Positions 15,964-24,463 of a stretch of DNA of 39,270 bases are shown here, piece by piece. The DNA is taken from the NCBI GenBank assembly GCA_903842595.1, contig CAIMMO010000144.1:1-39270 (forward strand). Direction: 5' to 3'. Below the pieces are notes generated by a model that did not search any database, was not told the DNA's origin, and saw only the letters and a list, made by a program, of their open reading frames with translations. The translations under genes were made by a program, and so were the position numbers. Position 1 is the first letter of the stretch. Each line of letters begins with the position of its first letter. Source of the stretch: an uncultured Alphaproteobacteria bacterium. GTDB taxonomy: Bacteria > Pseudomonadota > Alphaproteobacteria > Caulobacterales > Hyphomonadaceae.

Positions 15964-16537
15964 CCGGCCTGTTCCGGTGCAGGATATCCGCACACTGCAC
16001 AACATCGCCAAGCGGGTCTCCGGGCGCGCTCACGCTCTCCCATGGATTGTCGAGGCAATCGTCCACGAACGTGGCCTCCCGCAACGCGGGACGGAGACCG
16101 GCAGGGGCAGAGAAAGAAAGCTGCGCCCTTCCCTGCCGGTTGAAGTCATCGAACGATGCCTGAAACGCCTGCATGTTCATGTCGCTGTCCAACATATGGG
16201 CGGTTGACATGACTGCCCATGGCAGCAGCCAGGCCGCGCCCATCACCAACCAGGCCTTCCAGCGGTCGCGGCGCTTGACAGGGTCACCCTGCGTGTTCTC
16301 CAGAGCCTCCCGCCTCCGCGTCCGCATCGCCGCCTTTGCGTCGTCGAACCGGTCGGTTGGAGCCATCACCTGCAGGCCGCCTAGCGCCATGGTCCAGCCC
16401 AAATCGACATTCGCGTGGTGGCGATTTACATCGAAGGCATCGATGCTCTCAGCCCTGAGCGCCAAGGCCATCACCTCGGCTTCCTCGCGCGTTCAAAGCG
16501 ACACCAGAACCGCATAGCCTTGCTTGTCGCTCATCAT
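15950..16537 (-). pseudogene. DUF2007-like membrane protein gene interrupted by in-frame TGA
   Basis: A good Shine-Dalgarno (GGAG) precedes tandem ATGs at 16537/16534, but translation from there gives only MSDKQGYAVLVSL before a TGA (16495-16493). Past that stop the same frame continues TREEAEVMALALRAESIDAF and NVDLGWTMALGGLQVMAP, a DUF2007-like ('putative signal transducing') domain whose first strand is exactly the piece before the stop. Then come a membrane segment (WLVMGAAWLLPWAVM) and a soluble tail up to 15950. The likely event is TGG to TGA. Re-initiation at GTG/ATG 16474/16471 could give a protein of about 173 residues lacking the first strand and has no clear binding site. A sequencing error is the main alternative. 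Confidence 0.65.
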
Positions 16538-16675
16538 CGCTCCAACCGCGACCAAGCCTCGCTTGACGCCCCGCTTGAAGCAGTGACCTCCAGCGCCGCC
16601 ACCCTCGCGGACAATTTCCTTTGCCCTCCGGCGATCTCGCGTTAATCCGCCCCTGCACCTGCGGGAGATCACGCC

Positions 16676-17524
<849 letters not shown>

Positions 17525-17605
17525 ACTTCGTCGTGAACCTGGTGGTTGCCTTGGTATCTTCGTGTTGAAGCCTGAGCACGAAGGCGCGAAGGAAACGATC
17601 GCACC

Positions 17606-18019
17606 ATGGCAACACCGACCGCCGGCTATTCGGGCAAGAGCCTCATCGCGAAACTCGGCCTGAAGGACGGCGCGAACGCGATCGCCGTCGCGCCACCTGC
17701 CAACTACGCCGACCTCACCGACAACGCCGCCATCGCCCCGAAGAAGACCGCGCCTCGCGCCGGCAGTTTCGACTTCATCCACCTCTTCGTGTCCAACGAA
17801 TCCAGTCTCGCCCGAGACCTGCCGAAGCTTGAACTTCGTCTCGCGACAGGCGGCATGCTCTGGGTCTCATGGCCAAAGAAATCCTCGAACCTCTTCCGCG
17901 ATCTCACCGAAGACGGCATACGCAAGGTCTGTCTTCCCATGGGCCTCGTCGATGTGAAGGTCTGCGCCGTCGACGCAGACTGGTCCGGCCTGAAGCTGAT
18001 GCGCCGCAAGGCGCGCTGA
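17606..18019 (+). CDS. DUF3052 family protein
   Basis: A 137-residue soluble protein of the DUF3052 family: opening AGYSGKSLIAKLGLKDGANA, central FDFIHLFVSNESSLARDLPK and LRLATGGMLWVSWPKKSS, and end VGLVDVKVCAVDADWSGLKL-type block (here MGLVDVKVCAVDADWSGLKL). Function unknown; the fold may resemble small nucleotide-independent alpha/beta proteins. It follows dapD by 81 bases on the same strand and precedes two very small membrane-protein genes. Confidence 0.85.
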   Translation: MATPTAGYSGKSLIAKLGLKDGANAIAVAPPANYADLTDNAAIAPKKTAPRAGSFDFIHLFVSNESSLARDLPKLELRLATGGMLWVSWPKKSSNLFRDLTEDGIRKVCLPMGLVDVKVCAVDADWSGLKLMRRKAR

Positions 18020-18088
18020 CGACGGCACGGAACTTATGCCGCCCCCTGGACATTACCGGGCACAAGCAGTTTCCAGGGAATCGCCCAA

Positions 18089-18268
18089 ATGGGGGTCGTG
18101 TACCTCGTCCTTTTCACCCTCGCCGCCATCGTCGCGATCTCCCTGATCGTCGGCGTGGTGTTCAAGATGGTCGGCTTCGCCATCGCTGCTTTGCTGGTCG
18201 TGGTCTCCCTCACCTGGGTGATGCGTAAGATCCGCGGCCCCAATCCCACGGAACGCTGGCCACGCTGA
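18089..18268 (+). CDS. Small two-helix membrane protein, 59 residues
   Basis: Short open frame with AGGGA eight to twelve bases before the ATG. The protein has two hydrophobic helices (VYLVLFTLAAIVAISLIVGV and VGFAIAALLVVVSLTWV) and a basic tail KIRGPNPTERWPR. It looks like a genuine small inner-membrane protein; no named family is recognised. It is followed after 37 bases by another small membrane-protein frame that is broken by a TAG. Coding nature is supported by the binding site and by clean transmembrane/tail organisation. Confidence 0.7.
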   Translation: MGVVYLVLFTLAAIVAISLIVGVVFKMVGFAIAALLVVVSLTWVMRKIRGPNPTERWPR

Positions 18269-18305
18269 AGCATTTCCATGGCATCGACCAACAAGGAACG
18301 ACGCC

Positions 18306-18509
18306 ATGCCCTCATTCGTTCTCTAGCTTCTCGGCTTCGTCATCCTGGCCACCGGCGTTCTGTTCGGCGCAAGCATTCTCGGCGTCGATAACCAGTGGAT
18401 CGCCGTAATCGGCCTCGTCCTCCTCGGCATCGGCGGCATCACTGGGGTGGCGAAGACCCGTCGTCGTGACGCTCCCGCCGCCAGCGAAGCGTCAAGCGAC
18501 AAAGCCTGA
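18306..18509 (+). pseudogene. Small membrane protein gene interrupted by TAG at codon 7
   Basis: AAGGA precedes an ATG at 18306. The frame reads MPSFVL, then TAG (18324-18326), then LLGFVILATGVLFGASILGV, NQWIAVIGLVLLGIGGITGV and a basic tail AKTRRRDAPAASEASSDKA to a TGA at 18507-18509. The two helices plus basic tail mirror the neighbour at 18089-18268, so the frame was surely coding. After the TAG there is no usable ATG, GTG or TTG ahead of the first helix, so re-initiation is unlikely. A Tyr, Trp or Gln codon changed to TAG would explain it; base-call error is the alternative. Confidence 0.65.
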
Positions 18510-18539
18510 CCTCTGAATCATCCAACCAGACGCCAAAAA

Positions 18540-18561
18540 GCCCTGGCGCGACCGCCAGGGC
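18540..18561. terminator. Bidirectional intrinsic terminator
   Basis: A perfect 9-bp stem GCCCTGGCG / CGCCAGGGC with tetraloop CGAC. On the minus strand it is followed by TTTTT, making a strong terminator for the gene at 18589-19515; on the plus strand it is followed by TTCTC and may end the small membrane-gene unit. Confidence 0.85.
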
Positions 18562-18588
18562 TTCTCGCATCCTGTGCCGTGCACGCGG

Positions 18589-19515
18589 CTAGTAGCCCTG
18601 CCCCACGCCGCCATCCAGCACCAGGTTGCCTGCCGCAACCGGCCGCGCAACCTTCACTTCCTTGACCACCTTGGTGATCGTCGGGCGCATCGTCGGCTCA
18701 CAGATGGTCTTCTTCGTCGCCACCTGCACCAGCTTCACGCCCGGTCCATATTTGCGCAGCAGCGAACGCTCGTTGCAGTCGCGCTCCGGCGTCTGGCGGC
18801 GACACTGGATCACGCCGCCCGCTCCATGCCAAAGCGCCTCGCCCTTGGCGCAGGAAAACGTGTCAGCCTTGTCGAAGCTTGTCTTGCCCTCAACCATCTC
18901 GCCGACTGTTACCTGCATGTGCGTCCCCGCCATGCAGCGATAGATTTCACCGGACTGCCGCGCATCGACCGATATCTTGCCGTCGACGCGCGAGGCGGGG
19001 TGTGGCGTATTGCGATCGTCGATGCAGACCGCCTGCACCGGCCGCGTGTGCATCTGTTCCACGATCCTGTCGACGCAGATCTCTTCCATGCCCCTGAGCT
19101 CTTCCTCGACCAGCTTCGTCTCATAGCCGCCATTGACGGTGAGGTTGCTGATCGTGCTCGCAGCTACGCCCGGGTTAGAATAGTAGCCACCTCCGCCGCC
19201 GAAGAAGACGCCAGCGCCGCCCGAAGCGCTCGTCTGACCATAAACGCCAGCCGTCGCCATTGATGATGCGTTGGCCGAAGCAACAGCCAGCGATGTCGCG
19301 CCCACACGAATATTCGCAGTCGCCACGTTCACGCCCGGCACGTGCACCGTGAGATTGCGCGGCGCCTGGCAGCAGGCGCCCGGCGGCGGCGGCGGGGGTG
19401 GCGGCGACACCGGCCCGCATGTGCTGCAGGACTGTCCCACTGCCGTGAGCGCTACGGTGGCAATTGCAGTCGCGAGGCCGGCGCCGGCCAGCCTGTGTCG
19501 CCATGAAACGCTCAT
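18589..19515 (-). CDS. Exported cysteine-rich protein of unknown function
   Basis: A 308-residue exported protein. After an N-terminal signal (hydrophobic LAGAGLATAIATVALTAVG) come CSTCG, a run of eight prolines, and GACCQAPRNLTVHVPGVNV. The middle is rich in Ala, Ser and Gly (residues about 65-120, with a GGGGG tract before YYSNPG). The C-terminal 180 residues contain spaced cysteines (EEICVDR, QAVCIDD, IYRCMAG, FSCAKG, IQCRRQ, RDCNER, TICEPT), which suggests disulfide bonds outside the cytoplasm, and end in a near-terminal NLVLDGGVGQGY. No family recognised; a surface or periplasmic structural protein is plausible. Single gene between a divergent PAS gene and the terminator at 18540. Confidence 0.75.
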   Translation of the reverse strand: MSVSWRHRLAGAGLATAIATVALTAVGQSCSTCGPVSPPPPPPPPGACCQAPRNLTVHVPGVNVATANIRVGATSLAVASANASSMATAGVYGQTSASGGAGVFFGGGGGYYSNPGVAASTISNLTVNGGYETKLVEEELRGMEEICVDRIVEQMHTRPVQAVCIDDRNTPHPASRVDGKISVDARQSGEIYRCMAGTHMQVTVGEMVEGKTSFDKADTFSCAKGEALWHGAGGVIQCRRQTPERDCNERSLLRKYGPGVKLVQVATKKTICEPTMRPTITKVVKEVKVARPVAAGNLVLDGGVGQGY

Positions 19516-19725
19516 GTGAGGTCTCCGTCAGGTATCGCCTGCCCGGGTGCAAGACCCGCGCCTTTTCGCGCGTGACGCTATCTCTGGCGCCGTTGTAACC
19601 TCACCCAGCTGGAGAATTCGCCCGTAAATGGGCCGCTTTTCGCCCGCCAGGCGTCATGGCCCGTGCGCTGCAACCATTTGCGACAGGCTGGGGGGATTCC
19701 AGCTGCACATCTGCATGAGCGTTAA

Positions 19726-20259
19726 ATGGAAGTCCTCAAGGCGCATCCGAACACACAGGCCATGCTCGATGCCTGGCAGAGGCTGACCGACGGCGAGAGC
19801 GCGTCGGACGGGCCGACCACGGATGAATATCCCGGCCTCGTGAACAACCTTTTCCTGCTTAACCATGTCGCGGAGCGTGACTTCGCCTTCCGCCGCGTCG
19901 GCGCCACGCTCGACCGGCTGTTCGGGCGCCATCTCACCGAACATGATTTCCTGTCCATCTGGAATGACATTGACCGCCGCCTTGTCGCCGCCGGCCTCTC
20001 GATGGCGGTAAAGGATCGCGGCCCGACCCTCATCCATGCGCGCGGCGAGACTCTGGCCGGCAAGCGGCTCGATCTCGAATTCGCGCTTGCCCCCCTTCTT
20101 GAGAACGACAACGGCGCGCGCCGCTTCCTCGGCCTGTGCCAGGCGATCACGCCGGAGGAAGCTCTCGGCGGCCGCCCCCTTCGCCGGCTCCAGGTGCTGG
20201 CCATCTTCCCGCCGGCGCCCGTCATGCGCCCCGCGATCCGCGTCGTCGCGTCCAGGTGA
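19726..20259 (+). CDS. PAS-domain protein (PAS_5 type)
   Basis: A 177-residue single-domain protein. LVNNLFLLNHVAERDFAFRR, VGATLDRLFGRHLTEHDFLS and RLDLEFALAPLLENDNGARR follow the pattern of the alphaproteobacterial PAS_5 family, in which a PAS fold stands alone without kinase or output domain. Such proteins probably act as ligand-responsive partners; some alphaproteobacterial members influence cell-cycle or motility control, but the role of this one is not known. It precedes a PilZ protein on the same strand by 190 bases, suggesting a shared signalling theme. No strong Shine-Dalgarno is evident at the ATG. Confidence 0.8.
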   Translation: MEVLKAHPNTQAMLDAWQRLTDGESASDGPTTDEYPGLVNNLFLLNHVAERDFAFRRVGATLDRLFGRHLTEHDFLSIWNDIDRRLVAAGLSMAVKDRGPTLIHARGETLAGKRLDLEFALAPLLENDNGARRFLGLCQAITPEEALGGRPLRRLQVLAIFPPAPVMRPAIRVVASR

Positions 20260-20449
20260 AGGCGCAGCTACCACAACCGACCTGTCACTCCCGCCAGCAT
20301 CCTGAGCTGGCGACCCGGAAAACGAAACCACCAAGGCCGCTTCTCGACCGCAAGTCGCCGACAGGCTCCGGCAAGAGTTTGTGAACCATTGCGCTGCTAA
20401 ACTTGCGGTCCCGGGGGAAGCTCCCTCTCGCCGCGACAGAGGGTTGCTG

Positions 20450-21064
20450 ATGCAATCGGCCCAGGCCATCGACAGGCTCGACCGACCCTCGATCCGTAGA
20501 GCCGACGGGCTCGACCGCCGCCGCCACCGCCGCGTGCTTTGGCAAGTCCCGGTTCGCGGCCTGACCGGCTCGGGCGAAGAGTTCACCTGCAACACCATCG
20601 ACGTCTGCGCCGGCGGCATCCGCATCAACCTCGCCCGCCCGCTCGAGAAGGGCGAGAACCTCGTACTCTACGTCGAGGACATCGGCCGCGTCGAAGGCGT
20701 CATCGTCCGCGTCCTCAACGAGGTCGGATACGCCGTCGAGTTCCGCGTGCCACAGCGCAAGCGCGAGAAGATCGCCGACGCGCTGACCTGGCTGGTCAAC
20801 AAGGACAAGCTCGGCCTAACCGACGAACGCATCGACGAGCGCCGCTCCGCCTCGGGCCAGGTGATCGCCATTCACGGCAAGGGAATCTCCATCGCCTGCG
20901 CCGTCGCTGACGTCTCGCTCTTCGGCGTCGCCCTCAAGACCGCCGGCCCACGCCCCATGATCGGCGACCGCGTCCAGATCGGCGAACGCGCCGGCACCTG
21001 CGTCCGCTACATCGACGGCGGCTTCGCGGTGGATTTCCGCACGCTGCACGGGACGGATATCTAG
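20450..21064 (+). CDS. Tandem PilZ-domain protein
   Basis: A 204-residue protein with two PilZ-like modules. The first (about 20-110) has the c-di-GMP-binding basic motif RRRHRR (23-28) and a D-x-S-x-x-G equivalent DVCAGGIRI (51-59) with Cys for Ser. The second (about 128-200) has ERIDERRSAS and a canonical DVSLFGVAL (154-162). PilZ domains sense cyclic di-GMP and change motility, adhesion or polysaccharide output; no output domain is fused here. The ATG at 20450 is preceded by GAGGG. An upstream in-frame ATG would add 23 residues of non-coding character. Follows the PAS gene on the same strand. Confidence 0.85.
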   Translation: MQSAQAIDRLDRPSIRRADGLDRRRHRRVLWQVPVRGLTGSGEEFTCNTIDVCAGGIRINLARPLEKGENLVLYVEDIGRVEGVIVRVLNEVGYAVEFRVPQRKREKIADALTWLVNKDKLGLTDERIDERRSASGQVIAIHGKGISIACAVADVSLFGVALKTAGPRPMIGDRVQIGERAGTCVRYIDGGFAVDFRTLHGTDI

Positions 21065-21297
21065 CGAGAGGCTTTCGGGCAGCTGGTATTCATCGAAACT
21101 GGCCGAGAGATGCGCAGATTTATTGCCCACGGCGAGGAGGGAAATCGCAATCTGCGCCCAAGGCGATGAAGCTCGCTGCCAGCCCCTGCAGGCGCGCTCG
21201 GACCCGACACCGTCACGAACGAACAAGAGATGGCGTCCGTGGTTGGCTTTTGCCGGCCAGCGGAGCCGACGCCATGATCAGCCTCCGCCAACGAAGC

Positions 21298-21690
21298 TCA
21301 GATAGCCATATCCCTGGCCAGCGCGCTCCCATGGTTTTGCAGGAATTGCCTCACGCTCTGCGGCGCCTGCCCGCTGAAGAACCTTACGACGTCCGTTGTC
21401 ACGGCGTGACGTCCTTCAGCTGCGTCAATGTCAAACTGCACCAGAGCAGCGACAAGCCCTGGCGGCAGCACCGCGCTTGTCAGACCTTCGCACAGCGCAC
21501 CAGCCGGAACCGGAGCGAAGGCTATCGTCTTGCCGAGGAGGTCTGAAGCGATGGAGGCAATGTCCGCGCCCGTCAGCGCTTCAGAGCCGGTAACGTCGAG
21601 CACGCGCCGTCCGTCAAAGTTGTCGATGAGCGCGCCTGCGGCTGAGCGCGCTGCATCTGCGCGCGTGACGTAATTCCCGACGTTTCGCAA
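21298..21690 (-). pseudogene. NmrA/QorB-like NAD(P)H-binding reductase, 3' fragment
   Basis: Only the C-terminal portion of an atypical short-chain dehydrogenase of the NmrA/quinone oxidoreductase 2 (YtfG/QorB) type is present: NYVTRADAARSAAGALID, RRVLDVTGSEALTGADIASI and VPAGALCEGLTSAVLPPGLV match the part of QorB that follows the nucleotide-binding half. The Rossmann N-terminus with its glycine motif, about 150 residues, is missing. The frame runs out at the point where an HxlR fragment begins in the opposite direction. The TTG at 21690 is only the limit of the fragment, not a credible start. Confidence 0.8.
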
Positions 21691-21918
21691 CGCATGCTCA
21701 CCCGAACGCTGCAGAATCTACGGTGCGACGGACTGATCGCGTGCAAGGTCTATCCCTCAATTCCGCCAGCGGTCGCGTATAGCCTTACGCCCTTGGGTCG
21801 CTCTCTGCTGGAGCCCCTCCAGGCGCTCAGCAATTGGGCGGACAGGAACATGGAGGAAATCCCCCCAGGCCACGCGCAACGTTCTCGCCCTGATCGGCCT
21901 GCCGTTGAGGCAGGTTGA
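21679..21918 (+). pseudogene. HxlR-family transcriptional regulator, 3' fragment
   Basis: The fragment reads VSQRMLTRTLQNLRCDGLI, then VYPSIPPAVAYSLTPLGRSL and LSNWADRNMEEI, the recognition helix, wing and last helix of an HxlR winged-helix regulator (the family usually reads SxRMLTxxLRxLxxDGLV...VPPxVEYxLTxLG). The first 40-50 residues, including the CxxC/Trp region and first helices, are absent. ATG 21694 falls inside the recognition helix and would give only 74 residues. Lies head-to-head with the NmrA-like fragment, so one deletion probably removed both 5' ends. Confidence 0.8.
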
Positions 21919-21993
21919 ATCGACCGCATCGTGCCCAGCCCTGCCATTCGCACCCCAAGGGATTCGAGCCGGAAACAGCCAGAAGCGAAGAAG

Positions 21994-22926
21994 CTACTCG
22001 TACCCGCTATCCTCCAGCATGCTCGCATAGCGGTGGACCATGTTCTTCACATTCATCAGGTGCGAGACGTCACCCGTGCGCATGGCGTAGGCGGCGAACT
22101 TGATGGGGCTGGCCCAATAGTACATCTCTGCCTGGTCGGCCATGCGGGCCCAGGTCTGGCCGCCTGCCCTTTCATAGCGGGCGATCAGGTCTTCCATCGC
22201 TTCGCGTCCGGCGGCGGCAAAGTAGAGCGTGAAGTCTGATGCGGGATCGCCGATCTCGGCATCCGCCCAGTTCTCGATCGCGACGACGCGATAGTCCGCA
22301 TTCACGAACAGACGCGGATGGTAGATGTCGCCATTTGTCAGCGAGACGAAGTCAGGCCAGAAGGCATCGCCATCGATCCACTTCTGCCACAGCCCCCACA
22401 GCTTCTCGGGCACCGGCGCGAGCGTGTTGCAGTCATCCATCCGCTGCCGCACACGCGCGCGCGACTGCTCCGCCGTCATCACAGCAATGCCGGCCGCCAC
22501 GGCCGCGTCGATGTCGAGCCAGTGCAATTTCACCATCGCCTCGGCCAGGCTTTCGGCGAACACCGCCGGCACGCTCGCCTGTGGCAGGCGCCAGATCAGC
22601 TCGCCCGTCAGCGGATCGATCTCCGCCGCTGGCACGCCGGGCAGGACACGATAGGCGATCAGCTTGTCCGAATGCACCTGCCAGTCCGGCACGACGACCG
22701 GCAACTTGCCGCGTACATGATCGAGCACGCGCTTTTCCTGACGCGAGTTAGCCTGAACATCGCCCCGACGTGGCGATCTCAACATCCAGTACGCGCCGGA
22801 TGCATCACGCGCATTGGCGCCGAAATACTCCGCGGTCGACCCGGTCGCGCGCAGCATCGACGGATCAGGGTCCAGCTCGATCCCGTGCGCGGCCGCGAGG
22901 TCGCGGAAGTCAGGTGTGGATGTCAT
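21994..22926 (-). CDS. Macrolide 2'-phosphotransferase-like protein, probably altered active site
   Basis: A 310-residue protein of the aminoglycoside/macrolide phosphotransferase fold, closest in pattern to Mph enzymes: WMLRSPRRGDV (47-57), EKRVLDHVRGKLPVVVPDW (64-82), LIAYRVLPGVPAAEIDP (89-105) and FAESLAEAMVKLHWLDID (123-140). The catalytic-loop Asp is kept (NGD, Asp200, usually HGD), but the residue five further on is Arg205 where Mph has His or Asn, and the metal-binding Asp of the IDW motif reads ENW (Asn219). It may therefore be inactive or bind other substrates; resistance cannot be assumed. The ATG at 22926 follows GGAG; the longer frame is rejected. Overlaps nothing and lies downstream of the enoyl-CoA hydratase gene. 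Confidence 0.85.
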   Translation of the reverse strand: MTSTPDFRDLAAAHGIELDPDPSMLRATGSTAEYFGANARDASGAYWMLRSPRRGDVQANSRQEKRVLDHVRGKLPVVVPDWQVHSDKLIAYRVLPGVPAAEIDPLTGELIWRLPQASVPAVFAESLAEAMVKLHWLDIDAAVAAGIAVMTAEQSRARVRQRMDDCNTLAPVPEKLWGLWQKWIDGDAFWPDFVSLTNGDIYHPRLFVNADYRVVAIENWADAEIGDPASDFTLYFAAAGREAMEDLIARYERAGGQTWARMADQAEMYYWASPIKFAAYAMRTGDVSHLMNVKNMVHRYASMLEDSGYE

Positions 22927-22985
22927 GGCGAGACTCCGGTCATCCCGCCCCCCGGCGACTGCCTTTTGCCCACAATGCTGGAGCG

Positions 22986-23771
22986 CTACTCGTTCTGCCA
23001 CACAGGCTTGCGTTTTTCAGCAAACGCCTTCGGACCTTCCTTGTGGTCAGCCGAATGCATCAGCTTCGCAATACCGGGCACCTTCGTCTCGAACGCCGTC
23101 TTCAGGTCGGCGGTGTTGAGACCGGTCAGCACCGTCTCCTTCGTCGCCTTGATTGCCATCGGCGAGCATTCAAGGATCATCCCGGCCCAGCGTTTGGCTT
23201 CCTCCAGCGCCTTGCCCTGCGGCACCACCTCGGTGACAAAGCCGATCTCCTTGCCCTCGGCGGCGCTGACGGTCCGGCCCGTCAGCATCATGCCCATCGC
23301 CTTCTTCAGGGGCACCTGCCGCGGCAGGCGGTGCATGCCGGATGCGAGCGCCGCGAAACCGACGCGCGGCTCGGGCAGCGCGAACTTCGCATTCTCGGCG
23401 GCAATGATGATGTCCGTCGCCAGAGCGATCTCGAACCCGCCGCCCATGGCAAAGCCGTTTACCGCCGCGATCACCGGCTTGTAGAGATCATACCGCGACG
23501 TCAGCCCGCCGAATCCTGAACTTGGCATCGGCACCGGCGATTTCTGCCCGGAAGCTGCAAATTTGAGATCGTTACCAGCCGAGAACGCTTTCTCACCGGC
23601 GCCCGTGACAATCGCCACCCAGAGATCCGGGTTCGCCGCGAACTCATCAAAAGCCTTGCCCATCTCCGCATTTCCCATCGGATGCAGGCAATTCAGCTGA
23701 TCCGGCCGGTTGATGGTGACGATGAAAAGGCGGCCTTCGGTCTCTGTCTTGATGAATTCGTAAGCGCTCAT
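22986..23771 (-). CDS. Enoyl-CoA hydratase/isomerase (crotonase) family protein
   Basis: A 261-residue crotonase-fold enzyme acting on acyl-CoA in the cytoplasm. VTINRPDQLNCL (18-29) and FSAGNDLKFAA (oxyanion-hole/CoA region) are typical, and both glutamates used by enoyl-CoA hydratases have equivalents: Glu in AMGGGFEIALATD and Glu in FALPEPRVGF. This fits a true hydratase, but exact acyl specificity cannot be given; many such genes are annotated as probable enoyl-CoA hydratase in short-chain or aromatic acid breakdown. Normal length. Same strand as the Mph-like gene 59 bases downstream, possibly one transcript. Confidence 0.93.
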   Translation of the reverse strand: MSAYEFIKTETEGRLFIVTINRPDQLNCLHPMGNAEMGKAFDEFAANPDLWVAIVTGAGEKAFSAGNDLKFAASGQKSPVPMPSSGFGGLTSRYDLYKPVIAAVNGFAMGGGFEIALATDIIIAAENAKFALPEPRVGFAALASGMHRLPRQVPLKKAMGMMLTGRTVSAAEGKEIGFVTEVVPQGKALEEAKRWAGMILECSPMAIKATKETVLTGLNTADLKTAFETKVPGIAKLMHSADHKEGPKAFAEKRKPVWQNE

Positions 23772-23863
23772 GGGGCGTCTCCTGCAGGTTTTCGTTTACC
23801 TTTGGACAAGGTGGTTTCTCCTACAACTAGACCCAAAGAGGGGTTAGCGGAACACGCTGTCTG

Positions 23864-24460
23864 ATGAGTGACACTCTGGAACTCAGGCAACCTGTGGAAA
23901 CAGGTGACGACGAGGGGCTGCACACGCCGCCGCCTCCCTTCGAAGGCGTGAAGTGGCGCATCAAGATTGCCGACAAGGAATACGGCCCCTACCCCCGAAC
24001 CCGCCTGATCGACTTTCTGAAAGAGGGCCGCGTCCAGGCCGGCACCTGCATCGCCTGCGGGACGGACACAGAGTACCACCGCGCCGACCACCACCCCAAC
24101 CTGCGCTGGGACTTCAAGGGCCCGAAGAAGCGCAAGTTCGGCGACCCGCGCCTCGATGCGGGCGAAACGGAAGTCCCGGTCTGCAATTATTTCATCGCCG
24201 CGCGTCTGCTGTCGGGCAATGAGCGCTTCGAGCGTGTGCTCCACGAAGCCGGCAAGATGACCCGCGCTGCCGGCGACATGTGGGTGCTCCGTTCGAAACA
24301 GACCATCCAGCAGCTCCGCAACCAGCTGACGCTTGCAGTGAACCCGCACGAGCACTTCATCATCGTCAACGCCTCGAAGGACCGGCTCGCCTGGTACAAT
24401 ATCGGCGTCGAGAACGACATCGCCGTCCGCGGCGTCTGGGACACGGACGAAGTGCAGTAG
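23864..24460 (+). CDS. GYF_2 (DUF4339)-like domain protein
   Basis: A 198-residue soluble protein. Residues about 28-85 resemble a GYF_2 module: WRIKIADKEYGPYPRTRLID and LKEGRVQAGTCIACG, the W-x-GP-x-x-L-x-x-G-x-I/V layout that in other bacterial proteins binds proline-rich peptides. The remaining half (VCNYFIAARLLSGNERFERV, MWVLRSKQTIQQLRNQLT, HEHFIIVNASKDRLAWYNIG) is not a family I recognise; it looks well folded. No signal peptide or membrane helix. The stop lies four bases from the stop of the convergent sulfatase gene. Confidence 0.75.
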   Translation: MSDTLELRQPVETGDDEGLHTPPPPFEGVKWRIKIADKEYGPYPRTRLIDFLKEGRVQAGTCIACGTDTEYHRADHHPNLRWDFKGPKKRKFGDPRLDAGETEVPVCNYFIAARLLSGNERFERVLHEAGKMTRAAGDMWVLRSKQTIQQLRNQLTLAVNPHEHFIIVNASKDRLAWYNIGVENDIAVRGVWDTDEVQ

Positions 24461-24463
24461 GCG

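Noticed and set aside
22318-23484. A 388-codon plus-strand frame opposite the Mph-like and enoyl-CoA hydratase genes
   Set aside because: Antisense shadow of two supported genes.
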